A DNA stretch of 64,000 nt from Diploptera punctata (Eukaryota; Arthropoda; Insecta; Blattodea; Blaberidae), in NCBI GenBank assembly GCA_030220185.1, contig JASPKZ010007288.1, forward strand, positions 1,066,001-1,130,000, in the 5' to 3' direction. Shown in pieces: positions 1 through 10,520 of the stretch. Below the pieces are notes generated by a model. The model was given only the letters and a program-made list of their open reading frames with translations. It did no database searches and was not told where the DNA came from. Position numbers and translations under genes: made by a program. Numbering within the stretch: the first letter of the stretch is position 1; each line of letters starts with the position of its first letter.

Positions 1-1023
1 CTTTTTAATATAATGATTACTTCTATCTCTGCTATTCCACTTGCACAAGAAGCAGCAAAATTTAGTATAGCCAAGCTGTAATCCAAGTAAGATGGCTATA
101 ACTTTCAAATCCCCACATATCTGCCAAGAAAAATTGTCATACTTTATAGCGGATAGTAAGAGCTTCATATTCTCGTAATTTTCCTCCATACCAACTGCAT
201 GGGCTAAAGGAATGAATGGATAAATTTTTCCATTATGTAGTAACACTGCTTTCAAACTTGTTTTCGAGGAGTCTATGAATAAACGCCAATCCTCAGATTT
301 ATGCTCAGCACCCAGTGACTGAAACAAATTCTCAACATCATTGCAGAAAACTATGTCCTTCTCTTTAGAAAAGAAATCCTCAAGTTCCTTTTGGCGATTG
401 CGGAAAAAAGTTACTTTGATGTCATCCTGCAATAGCTTCCATCCTTTCAATCTTGAAACAAGTAATTCTGCCTTGCTTTCACTTAAACCAAGATCCCGAA
501 CCAAATAATTTAAATCCTTCTGTGTTAGAAAGTGAGTTTCATTTACAGCAGCATCTTCCGCAAAATCTGAATCATTCTGTAAATCCTGAACATCAGAAAG
601 TTCTTCAATCGTTGTTATGTGATTTGGTGGAATTGGTATGGGTAAACCTGACCCATGAAGTACCGGTCGAATTGCTGAATCTAACATTGGATATTTAACG
701 GTGTGTCTTGACTTGGAAGTTATTCCAGATATATTTGTCATGCAGAAGTAGCAGTCTGTCAAATGATTCTTAGGTTCGGGCCATATCATCGGGACTGCGA
801 AAGGCATATGACGGGATCCTTTCAACCAGCCAGTTAATAGTGTTACACTTTTGGTACAACAGATTTCCGGGGCCCATATCTTGTTCTGGTCTATTTTGTT
901 GTTAGAATAACAGTGATAAGCTCTTCTTATTAGAGGAGTAAACTTTCGCTTCTGCGCTTTGAAAGTGAGCTCACCACACACGAAACAAAAGTTGTTTCTA
1001 TCGTTAACACACTTTCGAGACAT
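1..1023 (-). CDS. Partial gene of unknown function, multicopy-type arthropod family, runs off left edge
   Basis: On the minus strand an uninterrupted reading frame of 341 codons starts at the ATG at 1023-1021 and is still open at base 1, so the C-terminus lies outside the window. I translated it throughout and found no stop. The N-terminus has Cys pairs at residues 13/16 and 91/94 and a CC at 55/56, suggesting a zinc-binding module. Residues 145-205 are acidic then helical. Near residues 246-341 come the segments DWRLFIDSSK, LHNGK, ICGDLKV, LGLQLGYTKFCCFLC and NSRDR. I recall this order from uncharacterised proteins present in many copies in arthropod genomes. I do not know the biochemical function and cannot say whether it is a host gene or part of a mobile element. 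Codon-level integrity is far better than in the neighbouring transposons. A TATAAG lies about 10 bases upstream of the start codon, too close to be a clear promoter. Confidence 0.7.
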   Translation of the reverse strand, partial: MSRKCVNDRNNFCFVCGELTFKAQKRKFTPLIRRAYHCYSNNKIDQNKIWAPEICCTKSVTLLTGWLKGSRHMPFAVPMIWPEPKNHLTDCYFCMTNISGITSKSRHTVKYPMLDSAIRPVLHGSGLPIPIPPNHITTIEELSDVQDLQNDSDFAEDAAVNETHFLTQKDLNYLVRDLGLSESKAELLVSRLKGWKLLQDDIKVTFFRNRQKELEDFFSKEKDIVFCNDVENLFQSLGAEHKSEDWRLFIDSSKTSLKAVLLHNGKIYPFIPLAHAVGMEENYENMKLLLSAIKYDNFSWQICGDLKVIAILLGLQLGYTKFCCFLCKWNSRDRSNHYIKK

Positions 1024-1155
1024 ATATCTTATACAAATACAATTTTACTCTTCTCTTTACAATACACTACAATACAATAACTACTTAGTCTTTACAATAC
1101 ATTTCTATCACAAATCACTTGACTATGGAAGTGAACACAGAATTAGCTTCTTTCA

Positions 1156-1473
1156 TTAACCCATTCGCTTCAGGTTTAAATGCTCAATGCATTTCCCCAG
1201 AAACCGGATATAAGTTACCGTAAGTTATATTGTATATATTCAGACATTCAAAACAAACAAAATGTAACGGTACTTGAGATCAGAATAAAGATGAAAGCCA
1301 AAACACATTCCTCTAATATTCATAAATGTTAACAAAATATTGTCCTGACAAGGGATGTACAAATTATTGCAAAATATATAACAGCAGAGTTAAGCGAGTG
1401 TACCTCGCCTTCTGAGTTGAACGCCATCTAATTGCCGGCGAGTCTACCTCGTCTTTTGAAGTGAATGAGTTAC
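1156..1473. mobile_element. piggyBac-like MITE candidate
   Basis: The left end reads TTAACCCATTCGCTTCAGG. The inverse complement of the right end (1455-1473) reads GTAACTCATTCACTTCAAA, a match at 14 of 19 positions. TTAA followed by CCC at the left end resembles piggyBac-superfamily target sites and termini. The right site is TTAC, so it is imperfect. Internally, around 1395 and 1438, two related palindromic blocks of the form GCGAGTSTACCTCG occur. No coding sequence is present. The element is about 318 bp and lies just upstream of the orphan frame at 1-1023. Confidence 0.45.
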
Positions 1474-2927
1474 GAAAGCTTCTCTTCAACTGCGAACTTA
1501 AAGCATACAATCACAGTTCTGTAGGAGAATGTCATTATTGTAAGTTATGAATTCAAGGCAACAATTGCAAAAAATTATGTCCATTATTAGCACAATGAAA
1601 TTAAATATAAATGTAAAATAATCCTTCTAATCATCGTGTTATATACCAAAAATGCTAATAAATAGGAAATTAATTATTTTCAAAATTACAAAAATATGGT
1701 CGGTGATGGAAAATTTCTGACTTCATTTTCGGACTCATCAGATGAAAATACATAAGAATCACCCAAAATCACTGTTGACCAGTGTTATTATACAAATGAA
1801 ACAATACAAATACCATAAATCGTCTATATTTTGAGAACTAGCAATTTCACGTGCACATAGGTGTACCATGTCATGTGAAACTGCGATATCATAGTTCCGC
1901 AACTCTAAAAATAAATTAATAGTTCATATTCTACAGCAGGGTATTTACTGGTTTTCGGGGCACGAAATATCCTACTGTCACTTATTCCATTATTTAGCAT
2001 GTCTTTTTGTTTCCTCCAATAACGCACGTTCGATTCGAGAATTCCGAATTATCTCTCTACTGCTCGATTACCGAAATGTTCCGCGAAACTTATAACTTTC
2101 AATTTATATGATGTTGCGTACTTGTTATTTTTCCCCATCTTGAAATTCAGTAGAACTACAAATGTAAGTGCACATTAGAAGTGTTGAAAATCAACTGAAG
2201 TACTGTTCTAAAAACTATTTCAATGGGCAAGCTTTGTCGAAGGTGCGGGACGTTCGGTTTCTTTATGAAGCAGGTAATTCAGGTGCTACTTAATGACCTA
2301 CATTGGAAAATGTGAGAATTGGCAATGGAATTCAGCGAAGGAAAATCCCAACTACACTGAAAAGAAAATGTAGGCCCTTCCTAAAATGTGTGCGCAAAAT
2401 ACACAGAGCAAATATAAAATTCCAAATAATCCCTTAGGGAATAGGATGCGCAAAATTCGCGGGGGTGCAAATTACGCGAGTAAATATAATAATTGTGTTT
2501 GTCACTAATATTCTTCCAGTAAACGTTTTCAGATTGGTGGTACTATTTTCTCACTCCGCTTTCAAGAATTTATCCTAAATATTTTCCGTTCTGAAGTTTT
2601 AAGTTTAGCATTCAGTTTATTAGTTCTTTGAACGTATTATTTAAATAAATCTACCCATTATAGAGGATGCCTAATATAACTAAGGTTTTTCTTTTGTGCG
2701 AAAATACGTCCGTCTTCTACAAGCTGCTCTGATGAACTGATATATTTTCGTATTGAAATTCTAGAGAATTAAAAATCACATACCAAAATATTACTCTACT
2801 ATTGGTAAACGATAAGTATTAAACTTTAAATATTTTATTTTATCATTTAAAGTCTTAATTAATAACTCTAACCAATTAACTTGAAGATGAGTATATACTG
2901 TTGGGAATCAAAATGTTAACAGTCTTT
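1474..2927. other. AT-rich stretch without recognised content
   Basis: I see no open frame with family features, no terminal repeats and no RNA gene in this 1.45 kb. Confidence 0.6.
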
Positions 2928-3120
2928 CGTTTTTTTTTTTTTTCCAAATGCCGCAGGTTGTCATTTCGACATTTCTGGTATTCTCTCCTGGCATGGCGTA
3001 ATTGTAACCCACTTCTGAATTTGGGGCACCTGGAAGGTGGGATTACGCTGCCGCGATGATATTAGAGTTGAGGATGATGATAACGATGCGCCAGGAGAGG
3101 CCGTAAACAAAACTTAAGCT
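2928..3120 (-). mobile_element. 3' half and poly(A) tail of a SINE, separated from its head by a LINE
   Basis: A run of about 14 T at 2930-2943 is the poly(A) tail of a minus-strand element. The body continues to 3120, where the target-site duplication CAAAACTTAAGCT of the inserted LINE is found. After removal of the LINE this segment joins the tRNA-like SINE head at 5205-5415. A short inverted repeat, CTCTCCTGGC near 2985 against GCCAGGAGAG near 3090, could fold. That both parts form one SINE is an inference from contiguity and orientation. The 3' body differs from that of the SINE copies at 52250-52915. Confidence 0.45.
3108..3120. repeat. Target-site duplication of RTE copy 1 (partner at 5205-5217)
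   Basis: CAAAACTTAAGCT is present identically on both sides of the LINE. This shows a genuine retrotransposition event and fixes the element boundaries to the base. Confidence 0.9.
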
Positions 3121-5204
3121 TACTTACTTACTTACTTACTCACTGGCACTATCGAACCCGTAGGTTCATGGCCGCACGGACATAAGCACTCCATACATCC
3201 CTATCCTGAGCTAATGCTTTCCAATCATTCCCTGTATAATCTACTTCCCTCAAATCATAGTTAATGTTGTTCTCCCACCTCATTCTTGGTCTACCAACTG
3301 GGCGTTTTCCTTCTGGCTTTCCTACAAGAAGTTTCCATGCACGTCTTTCATTCCCCATACGCGCAACATGTCCTGCCCATCGCAGTCTACGGGACTTAAC
3401 TGTTCTTATTATATCTGGCTTCCTATAAAGACCATGTAGTTCATTGTTTTTGAGTCTTCTCCATTCACCTGTCTGTTCATCTCTCTTTGGTCCAAAAATT
3501 CTCCTAAGAACTTTATTCTCAAATACTCGTAATCTCCTTTCCTCCCTTAAAGTAAGAGTCCATGTTTCGCACCCATATAATATAACTGGTAGAATAATAG
3601 TTTTATATATTTTCAGCTTAACGTTTTTTGAAAGGAGTTGGGACATCAAAAGTCTCTGCAATGCATAATAGCATGCATTTCCAGAATTGAGCCTATGTTT
3701 AATTTCTTTGCGCATCTCATTCCTATTTGTGATTATTGTTCCTAGGTATTTGAATTCAGCCAATTCCTCAAAATTTCCCTCATTTGTCATTAGCTGTCCA
3801 TTTCCATTATATAATGTATTTCTACGTGTGACCATATATTTAGTTTTACTGATATTTACTTCCAGTCCCAATTTCTTAGTGTTACTCAATAGTGTGTGCG
3901 TGTTGGCCTTTAGTATCTCCTCGCTATCGGCCAGTAGTACTACATCATCAGCATAAACTAACAGCTTATTAATACCATTCAGTTGTAGGCCTTCCTCATT
4001 CTCTAAAGATTTAATGGCATGCTCTAGTACAAAATTAAATAGTAGAGGAGATAGTGCATCTCCTTGCTTCAACCCATTCTGGATTTCAAAAGTGTCTGAA
4101 AACTGGTTGCCTATACGCACCCTACTCGTTGAGCCATTTAGACACATTCGTATAAGTCTAACTAACTTTTTAGGAATTCCGAACTCCAGCAGGATACTAT
4201 ATAACTTCTCCCTCTTAATTGAATCATATGCTTTTTTGAAGTCTACATATAGTTGATGTACAGTACCATTATATTCCCATTTCTTTTCTAAAATCTGTCT
4301 TATACTAAAAATCTGATCTGTTGTAGACCTGTTTCTTCTAAATGCACATTGATGATCTCCTAGAATGTCATCAATATAGGGAGTAAGTCTGCTTACTAAT
4401 ATATTTGTTAGAATTTTGTACGAAGTTGAAAGTAATGAGATGCCCCTATAGTTGTTACAATCAGTTTTATCTCCTTTCTTATAAATTGGTACGATAATTG
4501 ATTCCTTCCATTCATCTGGAAGAGCTTCTTTTTCCCAAATCATAGTAAGCAACCAGCGTATCTTGTCCATCAATTTTTCTCCCCCTGATTTTATCAGTTC
4601 TGCTGGGATCTCATCTGAACCTGATGCTTTATACATCTTCAATTTTTCAATTGCCATTTCAACCTCTAATGCACTTGGCTCTGCGACTAGCAATTCTGCT
4701 GTCTGTAACTTATCCTCCTCAATGTCCTGTTCTGTATGTACATTTAATAGCTGATTAAAATAACTTTTCCATCTATTTAATATACTCTTGGAATCTGCAA
4801 TCATATCCCCATTTTCATTCCGAATTATGTTTGTTCTAGCCTGAAACCCTTTCTTCTCTATACTAATTCCCTGATATAATTCTCTAATGTTCCTATTTTT
4901 TTGCATTCATTTCAAGATCATTAATCTTCTCTCTCAAATATTCCCTCTTCTTACTCTTTAGTAACTTGGTGGTTTCCCGTCTAACACTACCCAATTGCTC
5001 TAAATTTACCTCATTTGGCTCGTGTAACCATTTCATTTTTGCTAGCTTTCTTTTCTTTACGATGTCGGCACATTCCTCATCAAACCATTTCTTGTTTTGC
5101 CTCTTTTTTAAACAACCAATGCTTTCTGATGCTGACAATTTAATAGTATCTCTTATAGCCTCCCATTCTTTATTTATATCAGTTTCTTCTTCGTTTGCCA
5201 CATT
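3121..5204 (-). mobile_element. RTE-type non-LTR retrotransposon, copy 1 (5'-truncated)
   Basis: This minus-strand LINE is bounded by a perfect 13-bp target-site duplication, CAAAACTTAAGCT at 3108-3120 and 5205-5217. Its 3' end carries a (GTAA)n microsatellite tail at 3121-3140, as RTE-clade elements often do. The 5' end stops inside the linker between endonuclease and reverse transcriptase, the usual 5' truncation. Compared with copies at 21933-23928 and 58185-60190 it lacks the 5' leader and endonuclease. It was inserted into a SINE. Clade assignment is from family knowledge of the RT and C-terminal motifs. Confidence 0.9.
3149..5204 (-). pseudogene. RTE reverse transcriptase, long intact RT frame with one upstream frameshift
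   Basis: The main frame (4906 to 3149, 585 codons) contains the RT fingers and palm. NNYRGISLLS lies near residue 152, motif A VDFKKAYDSI near 222, NGLKQGDALSPLLF near 280, and the catalytic YADD near 320. The C-terminal part has LYGCETWTL, RLRWAGHVARMGNERRAW, and GKPEGKRPVGRPRMRW, typical of RTE-like LINEs. An upstream frame (5207 to 4893) encodes the endonuclease-RT linker. The two frames are offset by one base at a homopolymer. Here the plus strand has seven T (4897-4903), while the sister copies near 22441 and 58459 have six, and one of them reads through. The product would copy its own RNA at nicked DNA. Without the endonuclease domain this copy cannot be autonomous. Confidence 0.88.
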
Positions 5205-5415
5205 CAAAACTTAAGCTACTTAGATGAATAATGATGATAATGATGGGCAGATGGTGTTCGGGGACCGTTTGGGCCTTAATGGTTCCTGACATTCATCTTA
5301 CAGGTGAGGAAAATTCCCAGAAAAAACCTCGCCCAGAAAACGTGTCCCGACCGGGGATCGAACCCGGGCCCGCTGCGTGACAAGGCTACACGCTACCTTG
5401 AGACCACAGAGGAGA
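5205..5415 (-). mobile_element. tRNA-derived SINE, head part
   Basis: On the minus strand the right end begins with a tRNA-like region. It has a B-box-like GGTTCGATCCC (around 5352-5362) and an A-box-like TGGTCTCAAGGTA near 5404, as used by RNA polymerase III. The body matches the SINEs at 52250-52915 through the segments CTCACCTGTAAGA and GGTCCCCGAA and the ATC-rich middle. The acceptor stem does not pair, so this is a SINE and not a tRNA gene. The element is cut by RTE copy 1 and probably continues at 2928-3120. Confidence 0.75.
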
Positions 5416-5935
5416 ATATCTTTTAAATATAATATTTCAACAAATTTATTCAACAATGAACTATGGTAATTATCTATGCCATATTATTTAATTATTACGA
5501 TCGTCTTTATGCATAGAATACATTTTATATGTAATATTACATTATTCACTATTTTAATGTATTTACAAAATGTATTTCATGAATTTCGAAAATTAATTGT
5601 CTGTATCACTTTATCCTTATGACAATCCTCTAATGAGCAAGGTTTTTTATAATAAAATGAATTATATAATGTAAAGTAGCTGAATATTTATATTAAGTTT
5701 ATCCTAAATCTTCGGCTGTAGTCAATCTGGAATTTAGGTTACTCTGGCGATTCTATCTCCTGTATTACTGATAATATCAACGGGATAGCATATCTCTACT
5801 AATCAGGCGCACATAACTCAGGAGTGGGTTAAAATTCCGCCAATTCCAGACAGAATGCCAGAAATCTTGTAAGACAAGCTGGGACCAAAGAATAAAATAG
5901 TATGTCCAATATAGGCCAAAATAACCAAAATAATG
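5416..5935. other. AT-rich stretch without recognised content
   Basis: Nothing recognised. Confidence 0.6.
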
Positions 5936-5940
5936 CTTTA

Positions 5941-6060
5941 TTTTCTTCTTCTTCTTCTTCGTCTTCTTCTTCCTTCCAAGTATTAGGCCAAGGCCTGTTA
6001 CGGTGGTCCTATAGAAACGTTTCCCTCCAGCGTTTCATAGGACGGCTCATATAGTGTAGT
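5941..6060. repeat. Dispersed repeat, copy 1 (CTT-rich start, partner at 27440-27545)
   Basis: A CTT microsatellite at 5944-5972 is followed by CAAGTATTAGGCCAAGG and CCTGTTACGGT. A diverged copy, CAAGTATTAGGTCCAG with CCCGTTACGGTCT, occurs at 27456 after a CAT-rich run. The shared layout suggests one dispersed repeat family, perhaps a LINE or SINE end with a trinucleotide tail. The family is not identified. Confidence 0.45.
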
Positions 6061-6770
6061 GGCTTCACTTCAAGTTCTTAATAAAATTAACTATTTTTTT
6101 ATACTAATCAGATACTTGAGACATAATTTACATGTAAGAATGTATTTAATTGACGTTATGTCTGGCACACATAATTTTGAACTGATTGTAGTCATAACCG
6201 GAGTGTGAAGGAGGGTTTTCGTATGAAAAAAGGCTGGGCACATAATGAGATCTGGTGATGGGATCATGAGCCAACAAGATAAAAATGTTTTCTTGAGTAC
6301 GGTAACAACATGAAAAGGGTTTTGTGTTAGGGTCAGAAATACGAGGTCAACTCACTAACACGGACTGCTTTTGTTACTGCAGCTATTACTGTTTCTGCAC
6401 AAGCTCTCCTTTGCGTGTTGAAATAACCCTCTGGTTTATGTCTTTTCATGCATTTACACAATGTTGAATTCAACAAAATGTCATCCCGTTGCCTCAGGTT
6501 GTCTTTTTAACTTTAAAACATAAAGAATAACAATGCTAATAACTTGTATAATAGCCTATATATTTACAGAATCATTCTACCTTTAAATTTAATAGAATGT
6601 ACCGGTATGATTTTCGTTTTTAAATTAGCTTCGTTGTTACATTGTTTTCTCTATATTATGATTAATTGTTAAAAAGAGAATGACTTTGGCATTTAATCTG
6701 ACAAAAACATATTTTTATACTATTGTCTTTATAATTAGTATTACTATTATTATTTGTATTGTTAGCATCA
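6061..6770. other. AT-rich stretch without recognised content
   Basis: No supported gene or element was seen. Confidence 0.55.

Positions 6771-6771
<1 letters not shown>

Positions 6772-6805
<34 letters not shown>
6772..6805. repeat. (ATT)n microsatellite
   Basis: About eleven ATT units, preceded by imperfect ATT units. Confidence 0.9.
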
Positions 6806-6867
6806 TGGTGGGGTAAAAATAGATAAGTAGTATATATGCAAACAAGTGACACCTAGAACATAATAAA

Positions 6868-7342
6868 TGAAGGTAGAGCAATAACAGCAATGATAAATGG
6901 TGTCCTAAGGAACATACCAAAGGAAATAAATTACAAATATATAATTAAATAGTGAGACGTATTGCACATATGGAGCACAAGCATGGAAATTCAACAAAAA
7001 CTTGTGTCGATGGAATTGGATATCTTGAGGGGAGCCGGGAGATGATTAAATCTGGAAAAATAAAAAATAAAATTATGAGAGAAAAATAATGAATATTAAA
7101 TATTAAATTGTTCGTTGTGTAAGATAAAATCATTTAAATTGGTTTGGGTATGTATGAAAAATGTAAGAAGAAAGGTTACCCAGAAAATTATTGGAATGGT
7201 GTTCACCAGGGAGATCAAATAAAGGAAGAACTCAAAACTCGTGGATGCAAGAAATAAGAACAGCAATGAGAACAAGAGGTCTACAGGACATGGAATGAAT
7301 GGATAAGGACTAGTGGAGAAGGAAAACAGAACATTAGGCACA
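6868..7342 (+). pseudogene. Decayed LINE 3' coding end (non-RTE-copy-1 family)
   Basis: Conceptual translation in shifting plus-strand frames gives GRAITAMINGVL, then TYGAQAWKFN-like sequence, then NWFGYV, EERLPRKLLEWCSPGR and SWMQEIRTAMRTRG. This order (YGAE.W, W.GHV.RM, P.K.LEW.P.GRR.RGRP, W) is typical of the region after the RT domain in many insect LINEs. Several frameshifts and stops are present. It ends next to an AAT-rich run at 7343-7377 that may be its tail. No TSD was found. Confidence 0.6.
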
Positions 7343-7446
7343 TAAATAAGTAAATAAATAATAATAATAATAATAATTATTATTATGATTATTATTATTA
7401 TTAATAATATTATTATTATTATTATCATCATTATCATTATCATTAC
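7343..7446. repeat. AAT/ATT microsatellite tract with inverted symmetry
   Basis: AAT units run into ATT units, so the two halves can pair as a hairpin. ATC/ATT units then follow. Confidence 0.85.
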
Positions 7447-7834
7447 TATTGCACAAATTATGTTGTTTATTCTAGGTTCTTCCTGTGATATGCTCCATTC
7501 GTTGTTTTTCCTGTGCCAAAGAAGAATATTATTTGTCATAGGTTCCTCTCCTCACAGATTCGATACGGCTGCTAATCAGTCCCTGAAGACTTGTGTAATC
7601 TCTTTCCTTATATTTTTATCAATTTCTATTTTTTTATTATATACAACATTCCTCATTAGAGGATTACCTCAAGGACAAAGTGATACAGACAATTAATTTT
7701 CGAAATTGATGAAATGCATTTTGTAAATACATTAAAAATTTTCAAATTGTAATTGAAGTATACATACTATAAAGTCGACATTGTTTAAAGGTGGTTTCAT
7801 AAAATTGAAATTGATCCTCTAATTTTAGAAAGAT
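7447..7834. other. AT-rich stretch without recognised content
   Basis: The open frames across 7096-7696 are driven by the microsatellite and show no family features. Confidence 0.5.
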
Positions 7835-8290
7835 ACACTCTGTCCAAATGTAAGAAGTTCCAAACATAGCTAAGAATCCTGATATAGTACGTATTGCCCG
7901 ATAATCAATCGTGTGACAGTTATACTGTATAATTGGTATTTATCTTTGTAATAGTCAACTGTTGGCTCATATATGGCTTTCTTTTCACATTCAATTTCCT
8001 CAGGTTGGCTACTATGAGCCTCAAAACGGATTGTATGATCTATCATACCAATTTTAGAAGATGGTCTAAATGGAATAATATCTGTTGGTCTATAACTTCC
8101 ATTAGTGGCCACGCCATGAACTTTTTCATAAACTGTGTATTCATTATCTCGCAAGACTTCTGCCATCATGTTTTGAATAGTGTGGTGCCGAATGTTTCTC
8201 AGTGATTCTCCAAACAGATAAGCCCCAAGGACGTGTGAAAGAGTTTCGTGATCTTCTTGATTCCTGAATCTTGTTATCTTCCTAAAAGGT
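7835..8290 (-). pseudogene. C-terminal zinc-knuckle and endonuclease-like end of a non-LTR retrotransposon (R2-like type)
   Basis: The minus-strand frame reads DHETLSHVLGA, then RNIRHHTIQNMMAEVLRDN, VHGVATNGSYRPTDII, HTIRFEAHSSQPEE and KKAIYEPTVDYYKDKYQL. I recognise this order from C-terminal ends of insect LINEs whose last domain resembles a restriction-type endonuclease. The D in the TDII segment and the following acidic stretch fit that fold. The histidines of the upstream CCHC knuckle (DHETLSHVLGA) are kept, but the Cys that should follow HVLGA is Tyr. A frameshift near 7885 moves the conserved ending (a GARGTI-like motif, here AIRTIS) to another frame. The polymerase region is absent. 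This is a fragment, not a working gene. Confidence 0.6.
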
Positions 8291-8388
8291 GAGAATCGGA
8301 ATTTCTATAATTTCTAATTCTACATTTTGGATTGTTTAGAAATATTTTTTTCTTTAGTTGGTTTCGTAAAGATCTCGTATGTTTCGTG

Positions 8389-9055
8389 ACTATTTAATTC
8401 ATGCCCGTAATGGGAGTCAATAACCAATCACGTTTCAATGAATTTTATTTTACAACCAATTACAGTCGCGTTTCACCTCGATAATTATCGAATTTTGAAT
8501 ACCAAAATAAAACTTTTTTTATCATTATTCTCAACAGGACAGAGGATTATTTTGCAGTGACTGTCTCTGTAACAAATATGTTAAATATAGCAAGTAATGA
8601 AAAGAGTCCTTGGATCTACACATTTGATATTTGTGTGTTCAATAATTGTGTTTTTTATATTGATTTTAGTTAGTTTTTTTCGGAAAACATATTTAATAAC
8701 CTATAATGTTGGTTGTAATATACAGTTTAGTGTGTTTGAATTTTTCTGCACTAGGGTAAATTCTTAATAATGTGATCCTATTTGGCAATAAATAGTACGA
8801 TCAAGTTGCAGTGATGAAGAAATTAAACATAACCAAACATTTCTCATTTGTTTTCAAACATTGTCGTTTGCATTAAATATATAAATATTTTAAAACAACT
8901 ACATTTGAATGACGATTTCTGAGTAAACAGCCTCATTTTATTCGTTATATAGTCCTAACAAATTCCACATTTGATTTCCAAATCCTCTAGATAAATTCAC
9001 TCGTCGTGAATTTATCGATAATTTCGAGATCACTCGTGGTATTACTTATGATAAT
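8389..9055. mobile_element. Two-copy dispersed repeat with terminal palindrome, longer copy (possible MITE)
   Basis: Starts ACTATTTAATTCATGCCC and ends near ATTACTTATGATAAT. The same start and end, and most of the middle, recur at 59415-59862. Close to the right end, GATAAATTCAC and GTGAATTTATC (8989-9015) form a perfect 11-bp stem. The ends show weak inverted similarity (TAACTCATGCC against TAAGTAATGCC in the other copy). This copy holds about 220 bp more in its middle (roughly 8500-8770) than the other. It has no coding sequence. Confidence 0.6.
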
Positions 9056-9190
9056 TCTTTGTTACATGCATACATTCATTTGATTTTCCTCCTAGATCTT
9101 CCATAAAATGATATTTAATATCATTGCATTGTAATTACTGAGTTTGGTGCATTTATGTTACTGAATTTATACACTTCCTATTATTCTAAA

Positions 9191-9365
9191 TACTAACTCA
9201 CTATCGCTATGTCCGGCGGATATACACTCTCTATCCCTATCCAGCTAATTTATTCCAAGCATTCCCTGTATAACTAAAGTTCCTGAAATCATGGTTAAAC
9301 TTATACTTTCATCTCATTCGTAGCTTACCTACAGCGCGCTCCTTTCTAGTTTCTTCAAAATGTTT
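9191..9365 (-). mobile_element. Old RTE 3'-end relic
   Basis: Recognisable but diverged copy of the RTE 3' end. CTAACTCACT, CTATCCCTATCC, AGCATTCCCTGTATAA and TCATCTCATTC appear in the order and spacing of 3135-3320 in RTE copy 1. The 5' side is truncated and there is no TSD. Confidence 0.6.
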
Positions 9366-10413
9366 CCAATCTTCTCTTTGAATATATATAACAATTTGTT
9401 TCGAATTTTCTTAACGTTTAGCATTCTCAATAATTTTTTAATTAAATATTATTATTCGATAATGCTCTTGATTATTTCTCATATCTCTCCCTCCCTCTCA
9501 CTCTCTTTCTCTTTCTCTCTTATTGTTTGTTTTATGTTATATTGTTGTTAGAGACAAACCCCTATACTAATATGAACCATGCTATTTTCCCCATTTCCCC
9601 GCAACCGTAATGACACTAATAAAACATTTCGAGTGACAAGACCCCTTAGAAAAACTCCGATGTGAAATCTAATAGGCCTATCATAAGGACACTTTTTTTA
9701 ATTTACCCTCATAAAATGTTATGCAAACAATAGATATATAAATATAATTTCTTCATAAGTATTTATGTGAAATAGAGGCTCCTCTTCCTTCTGCGGACGG
9801 TGATGATCTGACGAATTCGACAGCTAATACATGAACCGCCTAAGCACCATTGAAAATTGATACTCAGATGTCATCTGTTGCACTGGCTCATGAAGTAAGT
9901 GTTGCACACTATATGCAAAATCTTTAAATATAGCCTTGTTATTAAAGAAAATATTAACGCCATCAGTCCTATCAGAGATTCTGTTTTTTTTTTTGCAACA
10001 AACGGCTAATAAACTAGATCTTCATAAATACTAATCTAAATGTTGCATCATGCAGCGTAGCGCCAAAAGTTCCCGCTCTTGTTTTGTTAATACATAACTC
10101 AGTATTGTTGGTTTGCGCTACAATAAACAGTGAAGAATGTCAACTCATTGTGCTGTTTTAATGTTATAATGACATACAGAGTTCAGAAAATTGTAGGCGT
10201 TGTTTGTAACAACTGCCCTGAAAATAGAAAGACATCTTCTGTCTCACTGAATCATATATTTGTCGTACACGAAGTCCATATACTCCGAGCTTTTAAACAT
10301 AAGAATAAAGAGGTCGTTGTAATAGGCGACGGAGTCAAGAGATCCAGTTAGTAAAATGAGGTATATTTTTATGTGAAATGAAAAGTGTATATTTTCTTCT
10401 AAATTTGTTGTAT
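9366..10413. other. AT-rich stretch with a short CT-rich run
   Basis: 9483-9522 is a (CT)n/(CTTT)n low-complexity run. The rest, including a 73-codon frame at 10130-10351, shows nothing I can identify. Confidence 0.5.
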
Positions 10414-10441
10414 AATAATAACAATAATAATAATAATAATA

Positions 10442-10519
<78 letters not shown>
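10414..10519. repeat. (AAT)n microsatellite, about 105 bp
   Basis: Nearly pure AAT/ATA units abutting the left end of the Tigger-type element. Frames encoding poly-Ile or poly-Asn across it are artefacts of the repeat. Confidence 0.95.

Positions 10520-10520
<1 letters not shown>

Noticed and set aside
453..698. Plus-strand frame of 81 codons
   Set aside because: Shadow of the 341-codon minus-strand frame at 1-1023.
5340..5415. tRNA gene on the minus strand
   Set aside because: B box and a rough A box are present, but acceptor and anticodon stems do not pair, and the same sequence recurs with a SINE body at 52250-52915.
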